DNA of 28,998 bases, taken from DTDX01 sp964608455. Its GTDB lineage: Archaea; Thermoproteota; Bathyarchaeia; 40CM-2-53-6; DTDX01. Position numbers and translations under genes: made by a program. The stretch covers positions 1 to 28,998 of the forward strand of contig CAZSNM010000015.1 in NCBI GenBank assembly GCA_964608455.1. Direction: 5' to 3'. The notes below the pieces were generated by a model. It was given only the letters and a program-made list of their open reading frames with translations. It was not told the origin of the DNA and did not search any database. This document shows positions 14,553-21,880 of this stretch, piece by piece (positions within the stretch are counted from its first letter, which is position 1; every line of letters starts with the position of its first letter).

Positions 14553-15563
14553 ATGAAGCCCTTAGTTTTTGTAACAAGAAATATTCCAGAAATTGGATTA
14601 AATATTTTAAGGGAATTTTGCGAAATAAAAGTTTGGAGCGAAAGCTTTCCTCCGCCTAAACAAGAATTAATTAAAAATGTTAAGGAAGCCTATGGTTTAT
14701 TATGCATGTTAAATGATAAGATAGATTCAGAAGTGATAGATGCAGCTTTAAACCTTAAAGTGATAAGCTCTATGAGCGCAGGTTTCGATCATATAGATGT
14801 TGAAAAAGCAACTAATAAAGGAATATATGTAACTAATACTCCTGAAGTTTTAACTGAAGCCACAGCTGATTTAACTTGGGCTCTTTTAATGGCCGCCGCT
14901 AGGCTTATAGTTAAAGCTAATAATTATGTTAGGCGAGGAGAATGGAAAGAAGGTTGGTCTCCAACACTTTTTCTTGGAGAAAATGTTTATGGAAAAACTT
15001 TAGGAATTATAGGTGCTGGAAAAATAGGGTTAGCTGTTGCAGCTAGAGCTTCAGGATTCAACATGAAAAAAATATATTTTAATAGATCTAAATTGCCTAA
15101 AGAAATTGAGGAGAAATTTAATTTAACCTATAAGCCTTTAAATGATTTACTTAAAGAAGCTGATTATGTAACTATTCATACACCTTTAACTAAGGAAACC
15201 TATCATATGATTGGTGAAGCTCAATTAAAATTAATGAAACCAACAGCCATATTAATTAATACTTCTAGAGGAGCTGTAATAGATGAGGAAGCTTTAGTAA
15301 GAGCTTTAAAGGAGAAGTGGATTGCTGGAGCAGCTTTAGATGTTTTTGAAAATGAACCTATAGATCCAAATCATCCAATTCTTAAACTAGATAATGTTGT
15401 CGTTACTCCACATATAGGAAGTGCTACAAAAGAAACAAGATTTAAAATGGCTGAGGTAGCAGCAAAAAATTTAATTTCAGTTTTAAAGGGTGAACCTCCA
15501 ATATATTTAGTGAATAAAGAAGTTCAAAAAATTATGCCTCTTCAAAAAGTTAAAACTATTTAA
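14553..15563 (+). CDS. D-2-hydroxyacid dehydrogenase (glyoxylate/hydroxypyruvate reductase type)
   Basis: A 336-aa NAD(P)-dependent enzyme that reduces 2-oxoacids to D-2-hydroxyacids. The substrate domain carries SMSAGFDHIDV (73-83). The Rossmann motif is GIIGAGKIG (151-159), and the following strand ends in FNRSK (176-180), whose Arg favours NADPH, as in glyoxylate/hydroxypyruvate reductases. Catalytic residues are Arg239 (NTSRGAVID), Glu268 (FENEP) and His287 (TPHIGS). There is no ACT or other regulatory domain, so a biosynthetic SerA is less likely. GGGAG at 14538-14542 serves the ATG. Confidence 0.92.
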   Translation: MKPLVFVTRNIPEIGLNILREFCEIKVWSESFPPPKQELIKNVKEAYGLLCMLNDKIDSEVIDAALNLKVISSMSAGFDHIDVEKATNKGIYVTNTPEVLTEATADLTWALLMAAARLIVKANNYVRRGEWKEGWSPTLFLGENVYGKTLGIIGAGKIGLAVAARASGFNMKKIYFNRSKLPKEIEEKFNLTYKPLNDLLKEADYVTIHTPLTKETYHMIGEAQLKLMKPTAILINTSRGAVIDEEALVRALKEKWIAGAALDVFENEPIDPNHPILKLDNVVVTPHIGSATKETRFKMAEVAAKNLISVLKGEPPIYLVNKEVQKIMPLQKVKTI

Positions 15564-15579
15564 AAATTGTTTTTTCATC

Positions 15580-15876
15580 CTATTTATCCTCTGAAATTAT
15601 AGTTATTTTTCCTTTACTACCTACATTTAATTCTGTTTGTCCTCTAAACTCTTTAGAAAAACCATTTTCTATTTTTATAACATCTCCAATTTTAACCATA
15701 TTTATTTGATCTCGCCATAAATTTAAGGGTATTTTACCTGTTTCATCTTCTAAAACGGCTTTAGCTACAAAAGCACCTCCAAATCTAGTTGAAACTAAAC
15801 GTTTTTCCCCAATTTCAGTTATTTTCCCAGTAACATTTATTCCGCTCATTCCAGATTTAATTTGATTAATTTTCAA
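15580..15876 (-). CDS. Single OB-fold ssDNA-binding protein (RPA-like)
   Basis: A 98-aa single OB fold of the archaeal RPA/SOSS-B-like type, starting MKINQIKSGMSGINVTGKI. The strands GKITEIGEKRLVST, AKAVLEDETGKIPLNLW and GDVIKIENGFSKEFRGQTELNVGS show the classic nucleic-acid-binding pattern with LWRDQ after the third strand. It lacks the extended acidic tail of bacterial-type or crenarchaeal SSB. It probably binds single-stranded DNA (or RNA) in repair or replication. It ends convergently with the hydroxyacid dehydrogenase gene and lies downstream of bud32 on the same strand, separated by a 30-bp palindrome. Confidence 0.85.
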   Translation of the reverse strand: MKINQIKSGMSGINVTGKITEIGEKRLVSTRFGGAFVAKAVLEDETGKIPLNLWRDQINMVKIGDVIKIENGFSKEFRGQTELNVGSKGKITIISEDK

Positions 15877-16000
15877 TTTTTCAACTCCTAAAAATTTGAT
15901 TTTATAAAAATGTTTTACTTAAATTAAAATCTTTCTTTTTATTTTAATAGCTTAAAGTTTTAGCTCATCATTTTCGTTTTAAATCTTCCCCGCTTCAATT

Positions 16001-16030
16001 TTTAAATTCATAAATATTTATGAATTTAAA
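16001..16030. repeat. Perfect 30-bp palindrome between bud32 and OB-fold gene
   Basis: Left arm TTTAAATTCATAAAT (16001-16015) is followed immediately by its exact reverse complement ATTTATGAATTTAAA (16016-16030), with no spacer or mismatch. It begins 15 nt after the bud32 stop in the direction of transcription and ends about 125 nt before the OB-fold start. It could be an operator for a dimeric regulator of the OB-fold gene, or a cruciform/terminator hairpin for bud32. Confidence 0.7.
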
Positions 16031-16044
16031 TAATGAAAATTTTG

Positions 16045-16692
16045 TTAACGTTCAGCATAACGCCCTCTTTTTTCAATTTCATTAACTTTATTTAATGTTT
16101 TTAATGCTTCTTTAATTCCCATTTCCTCTTTATAACCTTCAACAACGCTTTTAAAGCATTTATTAAAAAACTTGAAATGCGTACTGCTAAGCGCTCTTTT
16201 CATTAAAAGCAAATCGCTCCCTCTATCTTCTTCTCTAAAAGAATAAAAGCTTAAACCAAAATCTATAAAAAAGATTTTTTCATTCTCAATAAAAATCATA
16301 TTTGATGTTGTTAAATCACCATGAATAATCCCTTTTTTATGAAGTTTACCTATTATCTTTCCAATTTCTAAACATAAATTAATTCTTTGATTAGGTTTTA
16401 AAGAATCTAAAAGCTCCTTAACTCTAACTCCTTTAATATATTCCATTATTATAGCTTTTTCAATTTCATCTACAAAAAATATTGTTGGTGTGGCAACACC
16501 TGCTTTTTTAGCTTCATGCATTATTTGAGCTTCATGAATTGTTCTATAAAGCCTAATTTTTTCATCTAAAGCTTTTATTCTATATTTTTTTTGAATTCTC
16601 TTTTTAATTATAACTTCTTTTCCATGCCAATTTGCAAGATAAAGATTTGCTTCAGCACCTTTTTTAATAAGCTTTAACCCGTTTTTCTCCAA
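16045..16692 (-). CDS. bud32: KEOPS complex kinase/ATPase Bud32
   Basis: A 215-aa small atypical kinase (PRPK/Bud32), partner and activator of Kae1 in t6A tRNA modification. The N-lobe lysine lies in EVIIKKRIQKKYR and the helix-C glutamate in HEAQIMHEAKKAG. The catalytic loop is HGDLTTSN and the metal-binding motif is FIDFG. The family-specific C-terminal tail ends RGRYAER. Its ATG lies inside the 3' end of kae1 (19-nt overlap), so translation is probably coupled. In many archaea the two are fused into one protein; here they are separate. Confidence 0.95.
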   Translation of the reverse strand: MEKNGLKLIKKGAEANLYLANWHGKEVIIKKRIQKKYRIKALDEKIRLYRTIHEAQIMHEAKKAGVATPTIFFVDEIEKAIIMEYIKGVRVKELLDSLKPNQRINLCLEIGKIIGKLHKKGIIHGDLTTSNMIFIENEKIFFIDFGLSFYSFREEDRGSDLLLMKRALSSTHFKFFNKCFKSVVEGYKEEMGIKEALKTLNKVNEIEKRGRYAER

Positions 16693-17684
16693 GGAACATC
16701 AACTTTATCAAGTCGCCATTTAGGTTTAATAAAGCTTTCCTCAACCTTAATTTTTATTCCATATTTAAAAGCAAGCAATCCAGCCCAAGCTATTTGAGCT
16801 CCACAATCACCACTAAATTTTGGATCCACTACATAAAATTTTGCATTATGCTCTTCAGCTATGCTTTTAAGCATTTCTTGAAGCCTTTTATTAGCGGCCA
16901 CTCCACCAGTTAAAAGAAGCTCTTTTTTTTCTGTATGAGCTAGACATCTTTCAGTAGCTTCAGTTAGCATTGAAAAAGCAACTTCTTGAAGTGAAAAACA
17001 TAAGTCTTCAAGTTTTACAATATTTTTAAGTTTTAATGCAGCTGTTAATAATCCTGAATAAGAAACATCATTTCCTTTAACTATATAGGGTAAATCTATA
17101 AAATTTTCTCCACTTTCAGCAAGTTTCTCAACATTTTTTCCACCAGGAGGAGGAATATTCATTTCTCTAGCAAACATATCAAGAAGATTCCCAAGCGTAA
17201 TGTCTTCTGTTTCACCAAAAACCCTCCATCTTTTTCTAGCGAAAGCTACTAAAGCTGTATGGCCTCCAGAAACAATAAGCGTTAAAGGATCTTTTGCACC
17301 CGTTGTTAAAGCAGCAATTTCTATATGGCCTATTGCATGATGAACTGGAATTAATGGTTTATTTAAAAAAGTTGCTAAAGCTCTAGCGATGGTGGCGCCA
17401 ACTCGTAAAGCTGGGCCTAAACCTGGCCCCATAGAAAAAGCTATAGCATCAACATCTTTAAGTTTAACTTTAGCATCTTTTAATGCTTGATAAACAATTT
17501 TATGAGCTATTTGCGAATGATGTTGAGCAGCTTCTCTAGGATGAATTCCTTTACCAACTGGAGGAATATAAACATCTTTTGCATCAGATAAAATTTTTCC
17601 ATCTTCAGAAACTATGCTAACACCAAAAGTATGCGCTGTAGATTCTATTCCTAAACAAATTATTTTATGAAACATTTTTTTCAT
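16674..17684 (-). CDS. kae1: KEOPS complex catalytic subunit Kae1 (t6A synthase)
   Basis: A 336-aa Kae1/TsaD/Qri7-family ASKHA protein that transfers the threonylcarbamoyl group to A37 of ANN-decoding tRNAs. Seen: LGIESTAHTFGVSIV at the N-terminus, SMGPGLGPALRVGA, metal-ligand histidines in PVHHAIGHIEIAAL, LIVSGGHTAL, TGGVAANKRLQEML and SGDCGAQIAWAG. Two in-frame ATGs (17684 and 17675) are possible starts; the first follows AAGGT closely. A TATA-like element at about 17721-17733 serves this strand and may also act rightward. Confidence 0.96.
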   Translation of the reverse strand: MKKMFHKIICLGIESTAHTFGVSIVSEDGKILSDAKDVYIPPVGKGIHPREAAQHHSQIAHKIVYQALKDAKVKLKDVDAIAFSMGPGLGPALRVGATIARALATFLNKPLIPVHHAIGHIEIAALTTGAKDPLTLIVSGGHTALVAFARKRWRVFGETEDITLGNLLDMFAREMNIPPPGGKNVEKLAESGENFIDLPYIVKGNDVSYSGLLTAALKLKNIVKLEDLCFSLQEVAFSMLTEATERCLAHTEKKELLLTGGVAANKRLQEMLKSIAEEHNAKFYVVDPKFSGDCGAQIAWAGLLAFKYGIKIKVEESFIKPKWRLDKVDVPWRKTG

Positions 17685-17764
17685 TTACCTTATTTATGCT
17701 TAAAAAAGATTTTTTAAAATGTTTTTATATAACTTAATGATATTTTTAGTGATTATTCCCAAAT

Positions 17765-17774
17765 TTTATAAAAG
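17765..17774 (+). promoter_or_regulatory. TATA box of aIF2 gamma operon
   Basis: TTTATAAAAG lies only 8 nt before GTG 17783 and 11 nt before ATG 17786. A normal spacing would put the transcript start at or slightly after these codons. Either the message is leaderless from an unusual site or the upstream TATATAA element near 17725-17731 is the one used. Confidence 0.4.
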
Positions 17775-17782
17775 TATTAAAG

Positions 17783-19021
17783 GTGATGTTGAAACTGAAG
17801 GAGGAATCTGCTCAGCCAGAATGTAATATAGGAACTTTAGGCCATGTAGATAATGGTAAAAGCACTTTAGTTCAAGCTTTAACAGGAATTTGGACAGCTA
17901 AACATTCGGAGGAATTAAAAAGAGGTATAACTATTAGGATAGGGTATGCTGACGCTGCATTTTATAAATGCCCTAAATGCCCACCGCCAGATTGCTATGG
18001 TACACAGAAAAAATGTCCTATATGTGGTTCTAAAACAGAATTTTTAAGAATGGTAAGCTTTATAGATTGTCCAGGGCATCATAGCTTAATGGTTACTATG
18101 CTTTCTGGAGCAGCTTTAATGGATGGTGCTTTATTTGTTGCAGCAGCAGATGCTAAATTTCCTCAAGCTCAAGATAGAGAGCATCTTGTAGCAGCTCAAA
18201 TAGCTGGAATAAACAATATTATTATTGTACAAAATAAGATAGATGTTGTATCTAGAGAAAGAGCTTTAGAAAATTATCGAGAAATAAAAAATTTTGTTAA
18301 AGGAACAATAGCTGAAAATGCACCTATAATTCCTATTTCAGCTCAACATAAACTTAATATTGATGCTTTAATTGAAGCTATGGAAAAATACATTCCTACT
18401 CCTAAAAGAGATGTTAATGCACCTGCAAAAATGTATATTTTAAGGTCTTTTGATGTAAATAAGCCTGGAACCAGAGCTGAAAAATTAGTTGGAGGAGTTA
18501 TAGGCGGATCTATAACTCAAGGAGTATTTCATGTTGATGAAGAAATAGAAATTAAGCCTGGAGTTAAAACAAAAAAAGGTGTTTATGAACCTTTATATAC
18601 GGTTATTAAATCTCTTCAAGTAGCTGGAAAATATGTTAAAGAAGCTAAACCTGGCGGTTTAGTTGGAGTTGGAACAAATTTAGATCCCTCTCTAACTAAA
18701 TCTGATGGTTTAATTGGAAATGTTGTTGGAAAAGCGGGAACGCTCCCTGAACCTTTAACTCAATTAACTTTAGAGGTAACATTATTTGAAAAAGCTGTTG
18801 GAACAAAAGAAATGGTTAATGTAGAAAAAATTAAATCTAATGAAGCTTTAGTTTTAAATATAGCAACAACAGTTACTTCAGGAATAGTTACTTCAGCAAG
18901 AAATAGTGAAATTGAAATAGCTTTAAAAAAACCTGTTTGCATTGAGCCTAAATCTAAAGCAGCTATTAGCAGAAAAATAGGGGAAGGATGGCGTTTAATA
19001 GGATATGGAATAGTAAAATAG
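17783..19021 (+). CDS. eif2g: Translation initiation factor aIF2 subunit gamma
   Basis: A 412-aa GTPase subunit of aIF2, which delivers initiator Met-tRNA to the ribosome. The P-loop reads GHVDNGKS (20-27), where most aIF2 gamma proteins have His at the Asn position. Switch 1 contains KRGITIRIGYAD and switch 2 is DCPGH. NKID (residues 150-153) gives guanine specificity. The zinc knuckle has Cys63, Cys66, Cys78 and Cys81. Domains 2 and 3 follow from about residue 210 (KMYILRSFDVNKPG...). Starts at GTG 17783, ATG 17786 or TTG 17789 are all in frame; ATG 17786 is the most conventional. It leads the operon PIN protein, Rpo7, Spt4 and dephospho-CoA kinase. Confidence 0.96.
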   Translation: MMLKLKEESAQPECNIGTLGHVDNGKSTLVQALTGIWTAKHSEELKRGITIRIGYADAAFYKCPKCPPPDCYGTQKKCPICGSKTEFLRMVSFIDCPGHHSLMVTMLSGAALMDGALFVAAADAKFPQAQDREHLVAAQIAGINNIIIVQNKIDVVSRERALENYREIKNFVKGTIAENAPIIPISAQHKLNIDALIEAMEKYIPTPKRDVNAPAKMYILRSFDVNKPGTRAEKLVGGVIGGSITQGVFHVDEEIEIKPGVKTKKGVYEPLYTVIKSLQVAGKYVKEAKPGGLVGVGTNLDPSLTKSDGLIGNVVGKAGTLPEPLTQLTLEVTLFEKAVGTKEMVNVEKIKSNEALVLNIATTVTSGIVTSARNSEIEIALKKPVCIEPKSKAAISRKIGEGWRLIGYGIVK

Positions 19022-19039
19022 AATGAGAGGATTGCTAAG

Positions 19040-19438
19040 CTGACAATCAAAATTATTTTGGATTCAAGCATTTTATTAACTGCTTTAAAAAATAGAATCC
19101 CGCTTTTTAAGGAAATTGAAGAAAAAGTTTTGGCTAAAATAGAATTTATAACTATTCCAGCCATAATTAAAGAGCTTGAAAAACTTAGCGTTAAAGGGGG
19201 GAAAACTGGAAAATACGCATCCTTAGGTTTAAATTTAATATTAAATAAATGCAAGCTGATAGATTTTAACTCTTCCAAAATGAATGTTGATGATGCTTTA
19301 ATTGAAGCTTCAATTAAATTAAATGCAGTTATAGCAACTTTAGATTCAAATTTAAAAAGAAAATTAAGAAGGGCAAACCGTCCAATAATAACCCTAAGAG
19401 GAAACAGAATTTATTGTTTACCTGAAGATTTAAAGTAA
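19040..19438 (+). CDS. PIN-domain protein (putative ribonuclease, Fcf1-like), CTG start likely
   Basis: A small PIN nuclease-fold protein conserved next to aIF2 gamma in archaea and thought to act in rRNA processing. From CTG 19040 it reads M(L)TIKIILDSSILLTAL, giving the complete first strand and the first active-site Asp (residue 8). Further acidic residues are Glu in KELEKL, Asp in VDDALIEAS and Asp in ATLDSNLKR. The first standard start, TTG 19058, would begin inside that strand as MDSSILL. No ATG, GTG or TTG lies in frame between the aIF2 gamma stop (19021) and 19058. GAGAGG at 19025-19030 is 9 nt before the CTG. A CTG start, or an undetected indel, is therefore likely. Confidence 0.85.
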   Translation: MTIKIILDSSILLTALKNRIPLFKEIEEKVLAKIEFITIPAIIKELEKLSVKGGKTGKYASLGLNLILNKCKLIDFNSSKMNVDDALIEASIKLNAVIATLDSNLKRKLRRANRPIITLRGNRIYCLPEDLK

Positions 19439-19502
19439 AAATAGAAAAACATAATAATATCCTTATTAAATATGAAAAGAAAACTTAAAAAAAGGGTCTA
19501 GA

Positions 19503-20072
19503 ATGTTTAAGTTAATAACTGTTGAAGATGTTGTTAGAATTCCACCAAGCAAATTTGGTAATCCAATAAATAAAGTGGCGCTTGAACAAATTAAATTAAA
19601 ATATGAAAATTTAGTTGATGAAGCTTTAGGTTATGTTATTGCAGTAACTGATGTTTCAATAGATCCTGTTGGAAGAATTTTACCTGGTGATGGTTCAACA
19701 TATCATAAAGCAACCTTTAAGCTATTAACTTTTTATCCTAAACTTCAGGAGATTGTAGAGGGAGAGGTAATTGAAGTTACAGATTTTGGAGCTTTCATTA
19801 GAATTGGACCTGAGGATGCGCTTCTTCATGTATCACAAATAATGGATGATTTCATATCTTTTGATGAAAAGCATGGAGAGTTAATTGGAAAGGAAACGCA
19901 TAGAAAACTTGCTAAAGGCGATTTAGTAAGAGTTAGAATAATTGCTGTTAGTTTTCCAAAGGGGGGAACTGGAGGAAAAATAGGTGTAACAATGAGGCAA
20001 CCATTTCTTGGAAAACTAGAATGGATTAAAGAAGATGTTAAAAAGGTAAGTGGAGGGGGTTCCACTGGATAA
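19503..20072 (+). CDS. rpoE1: RNA polymerase subunit Rpo7 (RpoE', Rpb7 homologue)
   Basis: A 189-aa stalk subunit of archaeal RNA polymerase, which forms a dimer with Rpo4 and aids open-complex formation and RNA binding. The N-terminal tip domain (1-80) starts MFKLITVEDVVRIPPSKFG, characteristic of the family. The S1/OB domain starts near 81 (EGEVIEVTDFGAFIRIGPEDALLHVSQI). AAAGGG precedes the ATG. The last 23 nt overlap the spt4 frame as counted from GTG 20050. Confidence 0.96.
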   Translation: MFKLITVEDVVRIPPSKFGNPINKVALEQIKLKYENLVDEALGYVIAVTDVSIDPVGRILPGDGSTYHKATFKLLTFYPKLQEIVEGEVIEVTDFGAFIRIGPEDALLHVSQIMDDFISFDEKHGELIGKETHRKLAKGDLVRVRIIAVSFPKGGTGGKIGVTMRQPFLGKLEWIKEDVKKVSGGGSTG

Positions 20073-20247
20073 AGCATGTAGAAATTGCAGGTTAATAAGC
20101 TCTGGACCTATATGTCCAAATTGTAAATCATCCGATTTAAGTGATGATTGGTCTGGTCTTCTTATAGTTATTAATCCTGAAACTTCAGAAATAGCTAAAA
20201 AGTTAGGTATTAAAAAAGCTGGAAAATATGCTCTTCATGTTAGATAA
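20050..20247 (+). CDS. spt4: Transcription elongation factor Spt4 (RpoE'')
   Basis: A zinc-finger elongation factor that pairs with Spt5. Zinc ligands are in KACRNCRL and GPICPNC; the family core SDDWSGLLIVINPETSEIAKKLGI follows. The frame is drawn from GTG 20050 (65 aa, overlapping rpoE1). However, a strong GGAGG (20052-20056) sits 8 nt before CTG 20065, and starting there gives MDKACRNC (60 aa), the usual archaeal Spt4 N-terminus. CTG is thus a serious candidate start. The next gene begins 2 nt after the stop. Confidence 0.93.
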   Translation: MEGVPLDKACRNCRLISSGPICPNCKSSDLSDDWSGLLIVINPETSEIAKKLGIKKAGKYALHVR

Positions 20248-20249
20248 AA

Positions 20250-20762
20250 ATGTTTAAACTTAAAATAAATAGGTATTTAAGAAAGAAGTTAAAGGAACCT
20301 TTAGGAGATCTTTTAACAGGCTCACAAAAAGAAATAAATTTTCAATTAAAAAAATTAATTTCAAAAAAACCTAAAAAAATTATTTGCGTCGGAGATGCTG
20401 TTTCAAGAAAATTTACAAAACTTGGTTTACCAGCAAACATTAAAATAATTGATAATAAAGAAATGAGAAAAAAAGTTAAACCATTCGCTTTTAATGCTGA
20501 AACAATTTTTAGAGTTAAAAATCCTAAAGGAACAATAAATTTAGCTGCTTGGCAAGCTTTAAAAGATGCATTAAAAAAAGATGAAGCTTTAATAATAATT
20601 GATGGAGAAGAAGATCTTTTAGCTTTACCAGCAATTCTTTCTGCTCCAAAAGGAGCATTAATATTTTATGGACAACCAAAAAAAGGAATTGTTTCAATTA
20701 AAGTTAATAAAGAAAAAAAGCTTGAAGCTAAAAAAATATTAGATATGATGAAAATAAAATAG
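20250..20762 (+). CDS. GTP-dependent dephospho-CoA kinase (DUF359)
   Basis: A 170-aa member of the archaeal DUF359 family, shown in Thermococcus to phosphorylate dephospho-CoA with GTP as the last step of CoA synthesis. Family motifs seen: GDLLTGS near the N-terminus, CVGDAVSRKF, IDNKEMRK, NPKGTINLAAWQALKDAL, IIDGEEDLLALPAIL and FYGQPKKGIVSIKV. It lies 2 nt after spt4, in the usual archaeal order after rpoE1-spt4. The operon ends here; the next gene is convergent. Confidence 0.93.
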   Translation: MFKLKINRYLRKKLKEPLGDLLTGSQKEINFQLKKLISKKPKKIICVGDAVSRKFTKLGLPANIKIIDNKEMRKKVKPFAFNAETIFRVKNPKGTINLAAWQALKDALKKDEALIIIDGEEDLLALPAILSAPKGALIFYGQPKKGIVSIKVNKEKKLEAKKILDMMKIK

Positions 20763-20769
20763 AACACTT

Positions 20770-21852
20770 TTACAAGGAAAATTCTATGTTAAATTTTTTA
20801 GCTAAATTTTCTAAGTTTTCTAAAATCTCCATTGAAATTGGTACACCATTTCTTCTACGTTGTTTTTCTATTTCCCATTCTTTTTCACCAGGAATATAAA
20901 TTCTATCATAACCTTCAGCTTTAGAAGCTTTTTTAATTATGCTAATTAAATCATTAACTCTTTCTTTAAATTCATTTATATCCATAAAAGCATTAATGTT
21001 TATGGCTGCTAAAAAATGACCGATATTTGAGGGTTTAGAATCGTTTGGTTCTCCAACATATGGTCCATAAGCTGCACCAGATAAAACCCCTGTTAACACA
21101 TCAATTATTAGAGCTAATCCATATCCTTTATAACCGCTTGTTTCAGCTAAGCCACCTAAAGGTAAAAGCCCCCCTCTTTTTAATTTATAAGCGCAATTAA
21201 TAACTTTTTCTGGATTAAATTCAACTTCCCCTTTTTCGTTTATTGCCCATACTGCAGGAAGAAGTTTATTTAACCTTTTGTAAAGTTCGATTTTTCCCAT
21301 GGAAACTGTGCTTGTAGCCATATCTAAAACAAGCGGTGGTTCATATTTTTTTGGCACAGCTATAGCAATAGGATTTGTTCCAAGCATTGGTTCAATGCTA
21401 AAAGTGGGTAAAACAAGCGGGGAAGCGTTACTCATGCAAACCCCAATCATATCTTTTTCTAAAGCCATCATAGCGTAATATCCTGCAATACCAAAATGAT
21501 TACTATTTTTTACAACTGCAACTCCCAAATAATTTTTTTCAGCTTTGTTTATACAAAGCTTCATGGCTTTATAAGCTGCAACTTGACCTAAGCTGTTTTC
21601 AGCATCTATAAGTAAAGTTATAGGTGTTTCTTTTAGAATTGTAATTTTAGATTCAGGTTTTATCCATCCATTTGCTAATCTTTTTACATAACGATTTAAT
21701 CTAGCAATACCATGGGATTCTATACCTTTAAGATCAGCTGAAACAATAACATCAGCGGTTATTTCAGCATCTTCAAGAGGAACATTTAATTTTCTTAAAA
21801 CTTTAATGCAAAAAGATTTTAAAGATTCAGCTTTAACAATTTTAAAATTCAA
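20770..21852 (-). CDS. Ldh2-family malate/lactate/sulfolactate dehydrogenase
   Basis: A 360-aa NAD(P)-dependent 2-hydroxyacid dehydrogenase of the Ldh2/ComC/YlbC family, structurally unrelated to classical Rossmann lactate dehydrogenases. Seen: ADLKGIESHGIARLNRYV with the catalytic His region, VKNSNHFGIAGYYAMMA, GTNPIAIAVP, LVLDMATSTVSMGKI, GYKGYGLALIIDVLTGVLSGAAYG, and the C-terminal VPISMEILENLENLA. Possible roles include malate dehydrogenase and the L-sulfolactate dehydrogenase step of coenzyme M or methanopterin side-chain synthesis. The sequence does not decide. It sits downstream of the nicotinate phosphoribosyltransferase gene with a 28-nt gap, so the two may be co-transcribed. Confidence 0.9.
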   Translation of the reverse strand: MNFKIVKAESLKSFCIKVLRKLNVPLEDAEITADVIVSADLKGIESHGIARLNRYVKRLANGWIKPESKITILKETPITLLIDAENSLGQVAAYKAMKLCINKAEKNYLGVAVVKNSNHFGIAGYYAMMALEKDMIGVCMSNASPLVLPTFSIEPMLGTNPIAIAVPKKYEPPLVLDMATSTVSMGKIELYKRLNKLLPAVWAINEKGEVEFNPEKVINCAYKLKRGGLLPLGGLAETSGYKGYGLALIIDVLTGVLSGAAYGPYVGEPNDSKPSNIGHFLAAININAFMDINEFKERVNDLISIIKKASKAEGYDRIYIPGEKEWEIEKQRRRNGVPISMEILENLENLAKKFNIEFSL

Positions 21853-21880
21853 TTTAATTCAACTCGTTTTAATAAGTCTA

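Noticed and set aside
14553..15563. Phosphoglycerate dehydrogenase SerA
   Set aside because: No ACT/ASB regulatory domain, and the residue pattern after the Rossmann motif (NRS) favours an NADPH-linked glyoxylate/hydroxypyruvate reductase. A short-form SerA cannot be fully excluded.
18760..19278. 172-residue open frame on the minus strand across aIF2 gamma and the PIN gene
   Set aside because: It is antisense to two well-supported genes, and its Ser/Leu/Phe-rich composition is what the reverse complement of Lys/Glu-rich genes gives.
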